Shown in pieces: positions 35,952-44,602 of a DNA stretch of 64,000 nt. Positions within the stretch are counted from its first letter, which is position 1. Each line of letters opens with the position of its first letter. The DNA is from Paracyclopina nana (lineage: Eukaryota > Arthropoda > Copepoda > Cyclopoida > Cyclopettidae). The notes below the pieces were generated by a model, which was given only the letters and a program-made list of their open reading frames with translations, was not told the origin of the DNA and searched no databases. The stretch lies in the NCBI GenBank assembly GCA_019096065.1, contig JAGUCH010000003.1:6448001-6512000 (forward strand), given 5' to 3'. The translations under genes were made by a program, and so were the position numbers.

Positions 35952-37293
35952 ATGATGCTTCGATCACCAAAGCAACGCCCATCTTCCGCTGACGAAGACC
36001 CCGATAATCTCTCCGATCCTGGCCACCTCGCCGGCTCGCGCCGGGAGGAGGTCGAGGTCCTCGCGCCCTTCGGGGTTGGCGGGGCCCAAGGGGGCAACCC
36101 CCTCGGGGTTGGCGGGGCCCAAGGAGGCAACCCACTCGGGGCCCAGGGCGGGACCCGCCCTCGATCGGGCACGCCCACAGGGGGAAGCGGCGGCGCCGCT
36201 GGCGGGCTTCCGCCGCCCCAATTGGCCGGGCCGAACGACGCACCTCCGGCGTCAGGAGACATGCAAGCCATGATGCTCCAACTCCTTCGCGGGTTCGAAG
36301 CCCAACGGAACGCCGACCTCGAGACCAGACAGAGGGAGGCCGAGTTGCGACAAGTGGAGGCGGAAGCCCGGCGCCTCGAGGCCGAGGCCGCCGCGGCTCG
36401 CGCCGGCCGCAAGCGGAAACTTGAGAAGTTTGAGGACACCGAGGCCGACAAATGGCTCACCTTCCGCCTGCACGTAGAGGCCACCTTCTTGGGTTCAACG
36501 GCCTCGGAGGCCACCAAGAAAATGGAGATCAAGCACGCCATGGTCGGGGTGGCGCTCCGGACGGTCAACGAGGTCGACCTCCGACTGGGTGACGAAGCCT
36601 TCACCTTCATGCACCTGCTGGATGCGTACGAGAGGTTCTTCGTCACCGCCACGTCCTCTCAGGTGGCCCGTATTGCCTTGGAGACTGCCCAGCAGAAGGC
36701 AGATGAGGCTATTCCGCAATGGCATGCCCGCCTGAGGAGCATCTTTGTTCGAGCCAGACCGGAGCTCGCCAAGGAGGTCGAGACCTACCCTGACCTCATC
36801 CGCATCTTCGTCACCAAGATGCACCGCAAAGACGTAGTGATGGGCCTCGCCGGGCACAAGTTCGCCACCATGGCCGATGCCCTGGAGGCCGCTTGCCAAG
36901 CCGAGTGCTGGATGACGCAAAGGCCGAGTAGCCGCCCTGCATTCCTCGGATGCCGATGCCGACATCACTTGTTTCTACTGCGAGAGGAAAGGCCATCGCC
37001 GGGCCGAGTGCCGCGCCCTCGAGCGGGACAAGCGCAACAACCGCTACAACCCCAAGATCAACAAGTGGCACAAAGCTGCAAGCCAACTGCAGCAACGCTC
37101 TTCGTCCGCCTCGGGCAAGTGGGGATCGACCCAGCCTTCGGACCGGAAGCGGTCCTCCGATTCCAACCAGTCCAGCGGCAAGCAGTCCGCCGGCAAGCGG
37201 CCCAAGGTCAACGAGATCAGTGAGGCCGGCCCTGAGGCCGAGTCGGAAGCTTCAGGGAATACGCCGGCGGGAAACGACCCGACCCGGTTGTAG
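35952..37293 (+). CDS. gag: gag of the Ty3/Gypsy element (capsid, zinc knuckle), frame change inside
   Basis: Virion structural protein. I chose ATG 35952 (MMLRSPKQRPSS); the frame is open further upstream but without an ATG. In order: a Ser/Asp-rich start, a Gly-rich region with two 33-bp repeats (GVGGAQGGNPL twice), a charged helix (QREAELRQVEAEARRLEAEA), then a retrotransposon capsid-like domain (TEADKWLTFRLHVEATFLGS ... HARLRSIFVRARPEL). A zinc knuckle CFYCERKGHRRAEC (C-X2-C-X4-H-X4-C) lies at about 36970, but in the next frame, so the frame changes between about 36916 and 36948. That shift is probably a lesion or sequence error. The zinc-knuckle frame ends TAG at 37291-37293 and overlaps the protease frame by 70 nt. 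Confidence 0.85.
36071..36136 (+). repeat. two 33-bp tandem repeats in gag
   Basis: CGGGGTTGGCGGGGCCCAAG begins at 36071 and again at 36104, with one or two differences near the ends of the units. Each encodes 11 residues of the Gly-rich part of gag. Confidence 0.85.
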
Positions 37294-37310
37294 AGGGCTC
37301 CGCCCGGGTC
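37269..37310 (+). promoter_or_regulatory. probable -1 ribosomal frameshift signal between gag and protease
   Basis: The slippery heptamer G GGA AAC (37269-37275) sits in the correct phase for the zinc-knuckle gag frame. A five-base spacer follows, then a perfect 7-bp stem GACCCGG (37281-37287) with CCGGGTC (37304-37310). Slippage by -1 enters exactly the protease-RT frame, 16 nt before the gag stop. All three elements were read directly; function is inferred from known retroviral signals. Confidence 0.7.
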
Positions 37311-38564
37311 ACGCCAGCATCCCTCATCTTGGCCGCATTAGACCACATCACACAGCATAAACAATTTTTAACCCAAGTGCCAGTGCACATCGGCCGCATC
37401 AAGACGCGAGCCTTAGTGGACAGCGGAAACAGCTGGCGCACTTGCATCTCTGAGGACTTCGCTAAGCGACTGGGAGTCCTCCCCCACGGGTTGCGACCCC
37501 TGGAGGACATGACCGCTGTGGGCACGGCCCACGCCCGCCATCGGCTGCAAGTGTTGGGGGAACTCAAGCAGCCTCTACGGGTGCAGTTCGGGGAGCACCC
37601 TCACGTGTTCTCCATCCGCCCGGCAGTGGTGCGCAATTTGTCCATGGACTTCAACCTCTCGGGGCCCTTCTTGAGCCACCACCGCATCGACCAGCTCCAC
37701 TCGCGGGGTGCCCTGAGAATTCACGGCCAATGTGTTCCGCTGGTTGGGGCCCTGTCGGCCTCCAGCCAGCCTTCCCCGGGGGAATACCCAATATGTGTCC
37801 TCCGGCCGGCCACCGTCCCGCCACGCACCACTGTTCTCGTCGCTGCCGTTGCCGCTCTGTGGCCTCACGGCGATGCAAAGCCCGCAGTCCTGGAGGCTGA
37901 GGGGCAGTTTGCTGAAGAAACCCAGCTGGCTCCCTGGCTGAACGCCGTGGTGCGACCCTCCGCAGGAGGCCACCTGCTGGTGGGAATGCTGAACCCACTG
38001 GATCACCCCTTGCAAGTAAAGGGGGGCACTCTTTATGGTGTGCTGAGGGAGTACGAGCCCGTGGAGGCCGCTGCCCTCGCTGCATCTGCGCCACACCTTC
38101 AAGCTATCCAGGCCGCGGAGCCGCCGCCGGGGCTGCCCCCTGATGCCAGCCCGCAGGAGAAGATCGAGTTCACGATTCGAGCATTCGGGTTGAAAGAAAA
38201 TGATCTCCTTCGCCGGCATCCCGAACGCCTGAAGGCGGCCGCGTCCCTGCTGGCCGCGTACCTGGGCGCCTTCTCCTTCGATGGTCGCACTGGGCAGACC
38301 AAGTTGGTGGAGCACGCGATAGATCTCAAGCCTGGCGCTCGACCGATCAACATTAGGCGGAGGCCAATCAACCCCAACCTGGAGGCCTCCTTGAAGGAGC
38401 AGATCCACAAGTGGTTGGAAGAAGAGGTCATCACTCCGATCTCATCCCCGTGGTCAGCCCCACTGGTTCCCGTGCGCAAGAAGGACGGCAGTCTCCGTTG
38501 GTGCGTGGATTATCGTGAGCTCAACAAAATCACGGTGGTCGATTCCCACCCCATCGGGACGTGA
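37276..38564 (+). CDS. pol: protease and N-terminal reverse transcriptase of the Ty3/Gypsy element
   Basis: Open from 37224, entered by the -1 shift at 37269-37275 and ending TGA at 38564. The aspartic protease motif is ALVDSGNSW, with DSG at about 37419. Near the end comes the start of RT: INPNLEASLKEQIHKWLEEE, then ITPISSPWSAPLVPVRKKDG and LRWCVDYRELNK, the conserved fingers of Ty3 RT. The frame then closes just before RT motif A, which continues in another frame at 38561. A break inside the RT fold is unlikely to be programmed, so this is probably a lesion or a sequencing error. Confidence 0.88.
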
Positions 38565-41500
38565 GGGACAACCTGAGCCGGCTAGCCCGCTCCACCGTGT
38601 TCTCCACCCTGGACGCGGTGGGAGCCTTCAACGTAGTGCCGATTCGCGCTGAGGATGTGGAGAAGACTACGTTCTCCACTGGGGATGGCTCGTATGCCTT
38701 CTTGAAAATGCCTTTCGGGCTCACGAACGCCCCTAAGACGTACAGCCGTTTGAACCGCCTGGTATTAGAGGGCGTGCCGTGGAATGTGGCCCTGCCCTAC
38801 CTGGACGACTGCTTGGTTCACTCCCCCGATTTCGATTCGCACTTGCAAAACCTCAAGATCGTCCTCCAGGCCCATCAGAGGGCAGGCCTGTTGCTCAAGC
38901 CCACCAAGTGCCACCTCTTCCAGACCAGGGTGACTTACCTCGGGCATGTTGTCACCCCGAAAGGGCTGGAAGTCATGCCAGCTTACATCGATCTCATTCG
39001 CAAGTGGCCGCTACCCAACACTCGCAAACTCCTTCGCATCTTCATGGGCAAGGCCAATTACTACCGGGCCTTCATCGAGAAATACCAACACATCGCCGCG
39101 CCACTGACTGCCCGGCTATCCAAGGATGATGGGACTTCTGATACCCAGACCTTCGAACCGTCGCAGGAATACCGTGATGCTTTCGAGGAAATCAAAAGGC
39201 GGCTCGTGTCGGCCCCGGTCCTTGCGTATCCCGACTTCGCGTCCCCAAACCCGTTCATCTTGGACACCGACTTCTCCCAAGAGAACAGGGCAGTAGGGGC
39301 GGTCTTGTCCCAGGTGCAGGGAGGCAAGGAGCGAGTCATTTTGTACGGAGCAAAGAAGTTGACCCCGGCCCAGAGCAATTATTCCGCCAACCAGGGAGAG
39401 CTGGTCGCTGTTATTATCTTCATCAAGCAATTCAAATACTACTTGCAGCATCGAAGGTTCATCCTCCGGACCGACCATCGGGCTCTGCTATGGATTCGCT
39501 CCATGGAGGCCCCGACGGGCATGTTGGCCAGGTGGCTCGACACCATCTCCAACTACGACTTCGAGGTCGTCCATCGGGCAGGCACCAAGCATGGCAATGC
39601 CGATTCCCTCAGCCGGGCGCCTCATTTGGACCAAGCAGGAGACCACATTAGCGCTGAAGTCTCTGATGACGACTTCTTCCGCGTGGCCAGCCTGAAGCTC
39701 ATTCCCACCAAACCGGAGTTATGGGCCGAAGCTCAGGAGGAGGACGACGACCTGGTGACGCTTCGCCAATTGGTCAAACTCCAGCAAGCTCCCTCCAGAG
39801 CCCACCTCGATGCTGCTTCCGCCCGAGGGCGAGTACTCATGGAACAATTCAACAGCCTGTGCCTGGACCAACAAGGAGCTCTCCGGCTGCGTGACCCGCA
39901 AGGCCGGCCCTCGACTCGGCTCATCGTACCTCGCAAATGGGAGGAGGCTAGTCTGAGGCACGTGCACGAAACCATGGGACACCAGGGTCGAGACAACCTG
40001 ATCCATCGGGCAACTCAACACTTCTACTTCCCAAACATGGCCAGAGTGGCCGATGAGGTCGTAAAGTCCTGCTTGCTGTGTCAGAAAGCTAAACCCGCAA
40101 CCTCGGATCAGCGACACACCTTGGTGCCACGCCATGCTGGATTTCCGTTCCAGGTGCTCAGCCTGGATTATGTGGGCCCGTTCAAGCCCACGTCCAACCA
40201 GCACCGGTATCTGTTCACGGCCAAGTGTGTGTTCAGTAAGTGGATTGAGGCCTTCCCATGTCGATCCAATGATGCCGAGACAGCGGTACGATTCCTCACG
40301 ACGGAAATCATCCCCCGTTTTGGGCTGCCTGAGCGCCTGCACACCGACCAAGGTACTCATTTCACAGCACACCTCATGAGGGAAGTATGCTCGGCCCTAG
40401 GCATCAAGGCCACCACCACGCCGTCATACAACCCAAAGAGCAACCCAGTAGAGCGGGCCCACCGTGACCTTAACGAGCTCATACGTAAGATGATCAAGGG
40501 ACACTATTCTAAATGGGCCGAAGTAGTGCCGTTTGCATTATTCATCTTGCGTACCACAAAGAATCGATCCACTGGGCTAGCTCCCTATGAGATGGTGTTC
40601 GGCAGGCAACCTACCACCAATCTCGACCTTATCTTTGGGGACCCGCAGCCGGCAGTGCATAAGGCGACCGAAGCTGGCCGTTTCGCCAAGCAGCTACTGG
40701 AACGGATACAACTCGCGCATGAGTGGGCTCGCAAGAACATTTCTGCGTCCATTGAACGGCAAAGACGGGCCTATCATATGGATAAACAAGCCTTCTCCCC
40801 AGGCCAGAAAGTGTGGCTGTTCACGCCCAGGGTCGTGCGGTCAATATCCAAAAAGTTGCAAACTTTCTGGACCGGCCCTTGGACCATCGAGAAAAGAATC
40901 AACGAGCTCACGTACGAAATCTCGCCAGACCCATCATGGCCGCTAACCAAGAAGCAGGTTGTCTCAGTGGACCGACTGAAACGGTACATCGAACCGTCAG
41001 ATCCACAAGCCGAGACCATTACATCACCTCCCATGGAAAACATGGACTTCGACATGCCGGGAGATGAATCTGCGGAGCATATGCACGCTCCCGACCCAGC
41101 CTCCGATGAACAGCCCAGCGAAACTACACATTCGTTCGAATATGCAGTGGCACCAACGGATCGCGAATATGGATTCCCACATGCGAAGGATGACCCTATT
41201 CCGCCATTCAACGACGATCCAACCATTCCAGAATACGACTGCACCATGTTTGAACACATGTCACAAGACGACAATGACACCCCTCCGAATGAGGGTGAGC
41301 AGCAGGACCAAATCTCACCCGATGATTATGGCCACAACTCGCCGCCGCCATCACCAATACCTCAGCCACCACCGAGGAAAAGAAGAACGGCAGCAGAAAT
41401 GTTGCAGGAATATTCACAGCAAATATTAGGAGGCCAAGACAAGCTCGCAGAGACCTCGCGCTCCAGAACGAGAAGCGGCGACAAGCAAGCAAGTCGCGAC

Positions 41501-41716
41501 GAGGCACTGCTGCCCCTGCAACAAGCACCAACCGCAAAAGCTCTGCCTGAAACAACGAGGTATCTGCTGCCACCGCTAGAACCGCGGCCACCACCAATAA
41601 GACCGTCAATACCATCAACCATCCCAGAAGTGTCGCGATCACAAACATCATCATCATCGTCACAAGGGCAAAATTCTAGCACATCAACACCGATTTCTGA
41701 TAATGTATTTGATTAA
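38561..41716 (+). CDS. pol: RT core, RNase H and integrase of the Ty3/Gypsy element
   Basis: Continuation of pol, about 1,050 aa. RT: FSTLDAVGAF (motif A), FGLTNAP, and the active site YLDD at about residue 80. RNase H: ILDTDFSQ near 235, GELVAV near 280, RTDHRALLW near 303-311. Integrase: zinc-binding His pair around 469-474 and Cys 504/507; catalytic core LDYVGP (D536), HTDQGTHF (D596) and NPVERAH (E631), then a GLAPYEMVFGR module (GPY/F type). After about residue 810 an acidic, Pro/Ser-rich tail of about 240 residues has no recognised domain; such a long tail is unusual. All catalytic residues are present. The first part overlaps the preceding pol frame; no ATG start is expected. Confidence 0.93.
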   Translation: MRDNLSRLARSTVFSTLDAVGAFNVVPIRAEDVEKTTFSTGDGSYAFLKMPFGLTNAPKTYSRLNRLVLEGVPWNVALPYLDDCLVHSPDFDSHLQNLKIVLQAHQRAGLLLKPTKCHLFQTRVTYLGHVVTPKGLEVMPAYIDLIRKWPLPNTRKLLRIFMGKANYYRAFIEKYQHIAAPLTARLSKDDGTSDTQTFEPSQEYRDAFEEIKRRLVSAPVLAYPDFASPNPFILDTDFSQENRAVGAVLSQVQGGKERVILYGAKKLTPAQSNYSANQGELVAVIIFIKQFKYYLQHRRFILRTDHRALLWIRSMEAPTGMLARWLDTISNYDFEVVHRAGTKHGNADSLSRAPHLDQAGDHISAEVSDDDFFRVASLKLIPTKPELWAEAQEEDDDLVTLRQLVKLQQAPSRAHLDAASARGRVLMEQFNSLCLDQQGALRLRDPQGRPSTRLIVPRKWEEASLRHVHETMGHQGRDNLIHRATQHFYFPNMARVADEVVKSCLLCQKAKPATSDQRHTLVPRHAGFPFQVLSLDYVGPFKPTSNQHRYLFTAKCVFSKWIEAFPCRSNDAETAVRFLTTEIIPRFGLPERLHTDQGTHFTAHLMREVCSALGIKATTTPSYNPKSNPVERAHRDLNELIRKMIKGHYSKWAEVVPFALFILRTTKNRSTGLAPYEMVFGRQPTTNLDLIFGDPQPAVHKATEAGRFAKQLLERIQLAHEWARKNISASIERQRRAYHMDKQAFSPGQKVWLFTPRVVRSISKKLQTFWTGPWTIEKRINELTYEISPDPSWPLTKKQVVSVDRLKRYIEPSDPQAETITSPPMENMDFDMPGDESAEHMHAPDPASDEQPSETTHSFEYAVAPTDREYGFPHAKDDPIPPFNDDPTIPEYDCTMFEHMSQDDNDTPPNEGEQQDQISPDDYGHNSPPPSPIPQPPPRKRRTAAEMLQEYSQQILGGQDKLAETSRSRTRSGDKQASRDEALLPLQQAPTAKALPETTRYLLPPLEPRPPPIRPSIPSTIPEVSRSQTSSSSSQGQNSSTSTPISDNVFD

Positions 41717-41920
41717 TGCGCATATTGCTGCCCTCATACAAAAGTTTGGGGGGGTGGCAACACGCGCGCACGCAAAAACAGTAAAACTTCAAAACTTTCG
41801 CATTCTGGCCGCAAAATTATGACAGCTCAATAATTTATTATTCCTCTCTTCCAGTTCTGAGTACCAGTGCTAATCTTAATTTGCTACCATACAAACTCAT
41901 AACCCACAAATCAACGAATC
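41717..41920. other. pol-env spacer with likely env splice acceptor
   Basis: About 200 bp with stops in all frames. TTATTCCTCTCTTCCAG at 41837-41853 is a strong pyrimidine tract plus AG, 67 bp before the env ATG. A spliced env mRNA, as in other env-bearing insect elements, would use such a site. Confidence 0.5.
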
Positions 41921-44398
41921 ATGACGCCAGTAAGCTGCCTTCTTTGGCCCTCTACGTACTTGATGGTCTTCTTTGTGTATGCCTACTGGATCCTGTTCAG
42001 TGAACTGGCCCAGGCGGCCGTGGTCCCGGGGACGTCACCCCGGAGCCGTGTCGCCGATCTTTACACCCCGGACGCAAAGGTCACGTCGTTCACCACCTAC
42101 GACTGCGCGCACCCCGATGCCATCCACGAAGCCATCGATCTGAGTCAGCCAGAGCTCTGCGAGGACATTCGGAGCGCATATCAGGCCCCCGTCAATATCA
42201 CAGTCCAGGTGCTCCAGACCGCGTCGACCCTCTCGATTAAGGCCTTCCGGTGCAGGGTGCATTTGTCCCGACAGGTGACAAGATGTGGATACGATAGCAT
42301 CAGTTACGGCAGTCAAATGACCGATGTCAACCGGCCCTACTTGGTGACCCCACAAGCGTGTCGGGAGGCCGCCGAGAAGCATTACTTGATAGTGGAGAAC
42401 AAGAAGGTGGAGGTAGCTCTCAATAATCCGACCTCGCTCTCTTATTTCTCCAAAGGAGGGTTGGATAAGGACCACAAGTGCACCACCACCACTTTTACCA
42501 GCGGAGGTGTCACGTTCTACAAATCATACGAGACCACCACCATCCATGCGCTGGTAGAGCCGATTTACGGGAAGCTGAATACGGCCAACGGGCGGGTGGT
42601 GTTCTCCAACCACTTGACGGCGAATTTCCAGGACCTCATCGTGCAAGACGATGCGGAAGGTACTATTGTGTGGCCCAAGCGGAAGTCACCTCGCTGCGAG
42701 GACGAGCTTAGTGAGGTGTATCGAGGGCCTGCCGTGCTCTATCCTCACCGGAACGCCACCAGCCTCATGGGAGGAGCTGGACATCTCGGCGATCTCCTCC
42801 TGCTAGCCCATGAGGAGGAATCAAGGTTCGCGGGGTTCGTCCTCAAAGGAGTACAGTCCATGTGTCAGCGGAAGCTGTTCACCACCCAGCTGAGGGACTT
42901 TGCCATCCTCTTGGTGGGGCCCGGGGAAGGGCCCCTTCAAGCCAAGTACCTGCACCCAGAGGACATGGACGGAGCGAACATCCAGACGCAGCTCGCGTTT
43001 GTGCATTCACAACATGCGCTGCACATTCAGGATCGGTTTAAATTCTTACAAGAATTGATCTGCAAAAATGAGCGCGCAATCTTACACTCCAAGTTGCAGA
43101 GCATGGCCTCCGGATCATCGTCATACGCCACCCTGGACAGCCACGGACCCGGCCATCTCGTCACGAGGGCGGGGGCCGTGGCCTACGTGACGTCCTGCTA
43201 CCCTGTACAGGCGGTCACCCGGTCCATCGACAACTGCACCCAGGAAATTCCCGTGCTGGTCAACAACGAGACCCGGTTTGCGGACCCGCTGTCGTTTATC
43301 TTGACCGACCGGCCGAGCGTGGTCCCGTGCGACTCGATCACGCCCATCAAGTGGCGCATACACAACCAATGGATGTGCGCCACGCCCCAGATCCACGCCT
43401 GCATCGCTCCATCCCAGCTCAATCCGATGTCCGACGCCGCCCCGCGCAGCCATCAGTACGACATCAGCCGCGGATTGGGCGGTGGCGTGTTCTCTGCGGA
43501 GCAACGGGCCAACCACATCCTGTACCTCCACCTCTTCAGCAGCCGGGAGGCGGTGGTCAACACGATCACCAGCAACGTACTCCACAACTCCCTGATCACG
43601 GGTAGCCGCTCTACCACCTTCTGGTCCCAGGAGGACATCGACCAAATGGTGGACCACGTGGGGAGTGCGATCATTCCCTTCTTCAGTTCGGTGGGGAAGT
43701 ACTACTCGTACTTCACTGGGTTCCTCATCACCGTGGGCCTTTTGAAGTTGATCCTGGGAGCCCTACTCCGTATGATCATCCTCTACCGACGACGCGGCTT
43801 CGGGTGGTGGATGTTGTTGGCAATCTGGCACACGGCGTTCCTGATGGTGGAGATGCCGTGGAGGATGGTGACCAACCTAGGGCAGGATCAGATCCTGTTC
43901 CCCGGGGGCGACAGCGATGATGAACGGCCCTCTCGCCGAGGACGCCGCCACCCCGGGGGTGGGACCACCCAAGCATTCCGCCTGGCCAACCTGGGCAGCT
44001 CCGACGATGACGACGAGGATGAGGACGCACCGCCCAAGTATGCGACGGCCGCAGCCGGCGCCGCGGGCGTGGAAGGGGATGAGGCCGCGCCCCGCACTAG
44101 ACGTGGATTTCGCCAGCGGCTGCGAGAGGCCCTCTCCCAAGAACAGGACTCGGTCTACAAAAACCTGCAGGCCCAGGTGGACGTGCTGGCCCGGCAAAAC
44201 GAGTCAATGCATAATTACCTGATGACCGTGCTACCGGCAGCTACGGTGCCTACGGTGCCCTCCGCCACGTCCACTCCGCTCAAACCGTTTCCGGAAGTCG
44301 CGGTTTCACCGGCCCCACCGATCTCCCCGGTTCGGCCTGCTACGCCCAGACAACGGACCGTGGGCCCCCGTCGTGAGGACACGACAACCCTTCAGTAG
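41921..44398 (+). CDS. env: envelope-like membrane glycoprotein of the Ty3/Gypsy element
   Basis: 825-aa intact ORF, ATG 41921 to TAG 44398. An N-terminal hydrophobic signal (LMVFFVYAYWILF) is followed by a Cys-rich ectodomain with YDCAHP near residue 65, paired Cys, and sites such as NITV, NATS and NETR. A transmembrane segment lies near residues 598-621 (FLITVGLLKLILGALL), a second hydrophobic stretch near 629-647 (WWMLLAIWHTAFLMVEMPW), then a long charged cytoplasmic tail. An early DC..P block, the later RVVFSNHL and GTIVWPK segments and overall layout recall the glycoproteins of chuviruses (Jingchuvirales) captured by arthropod retroelements. This assignment is inference and of low certainty. 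No furin-type site was recognised. The frame is intact, unlike gag and pol. Confidence 0.8.
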   Translation: MTPVSCLLWPSTYLMVFFVYAYWILFSELAQAAVVPGTSPRSRVADLYTPDAKVTSFTTYDCAHPDAIHEAIDLSQPELCEDIRSAYQAPVNITVQVLQTASTLSIKAFRCRVHLSRQVTRCGYDSISYGSQMTDVNRPYLVTPQACREAAEKHYLIVENKKVEVALNNPTSLSYFSKGGLDKDHKCTTTTFTSGGVTFYKSYETTTIHALVEPIYGKLNTANGRVVFSNHLTANFQDLIVQDDAEGTIVWPKRKSPRCEDELSEVYRGPAVLYPHRNATSLMGGAGHLGDLLLLAHEEESRFAGFVLKGVQSMCQRKLFTTQLRDFAILLVGPGEGPLQAKYLHPEDMDGANIQTQLAFVHSQHALHIQDRFKFLQELICKNERAILHSKLQSMASGSSSYATLDSHGPGHLVTRAGAVAYVTSCYPVQAVTRSIDNCTQEIPVLVNNETRFADPLSFILTDRPSVVPCDSITPIKWRIHNQWMCATPQIHACIAPSQLNPMSDAAPRSHQYDISRGLGGGVFSAEQRANHILYLHLFSSREAVVNTITSNVLHNSLITGSRSTTFWSQEDIDQMVDHVGSAIIPFFSSVGKYYSYFTGFLITVGLLKLILGALLRMIILYRRRGFGWWMLLAIWHTAFLMVEMPWRMVTNLGQDQILFPGGDSDDERPSRRGRRHPGGGTTQAFRLANLGSSDDDDEDEDAPPKYATAAAGAAGVEGDEAAPRTRRGFRQRLREALSQEQDSVYKNLQAQVDVLARQNESMHNYLMTVLPAATVPTVPSATSTPLKPFPEVAVSPAPPISPVRPATPRQRTVGPRREDTTTLQ

Positions 44399-44405
44399 GG
44401 GGAAG
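44397..44405 (+). promoter_or_regulatory. polypurine tract
   Basis: AGGGGGAAG immediately before the right LTR, overlapping the env stop codon. It primes plus-strand synthesis. Confidence 0.75.
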
Positions 44406-44406
44406 T

Positions 44407-44602
44407 TGTAGCAGGAACGCGGGTATACGGGTGTGTTCTGTGGGCGCCTGCGAGCGCCCCGTCCCGGTGAAATGAATTGTACAGCAGTTAATAAACGGAC
44501 GCACTCGAGTAAACACCTCGACTGGTTTCTAGTAGCAAGTTCTTCTATCGCTACCCGCGGGCGCGCGTGTCATCCTCGGGGGGTCTATACGAACCTCCTA
44601 CA
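44407..44602 (+). repeat. right LTR, 196 bp
   Basis: Same 196 bases as the left LTR by eye, starting TGTAGCAGG and ending CTCCTACA. Followed by the AGAA duplication. Confidence 0.95.

Larger units (their letters stand above)
34299..44602 (+). mobile_element. complete Ty3/Gypsy-type LTR retrotransposon with env-like ORF
   Basis: 10,304 bp from LTR to LTR. Order: LTR, primer site, extra 5' ORF, gag (capsid, zinc knuckle), protease, RT, RNase H, integrase with a long acidic/Pro-rich tail, envelope-like glycoprotein, polypurine tract, LTR. Protease-RT-RNaseH-integrase order places it in Ty3/Gypsy. The two LTRs look identical, so insertion is recent. GC content is far higher than in the AT-rich host flanks. 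Two frame changes (about 36.92 kb and 38.55 kb) besides a probable programmed site suggest a defective copy or sequence errors. Confidence 0.95.

Noticed and set aside
36910-36950. A programmed +1 frameshift between capsid and zinc knuckle
   Set aside because: No known +1 slippery motif was recognised and the shift would be needed for every Gag molecule, which is not how programmed shifts are used. A lesion or sequence error is simpler.
38524-38564. A second -1 programmed shift inside RT
   Set aside because: It falls inside the RT fingers, has no slippery heptamer in phase, and would make most RT products truncated.
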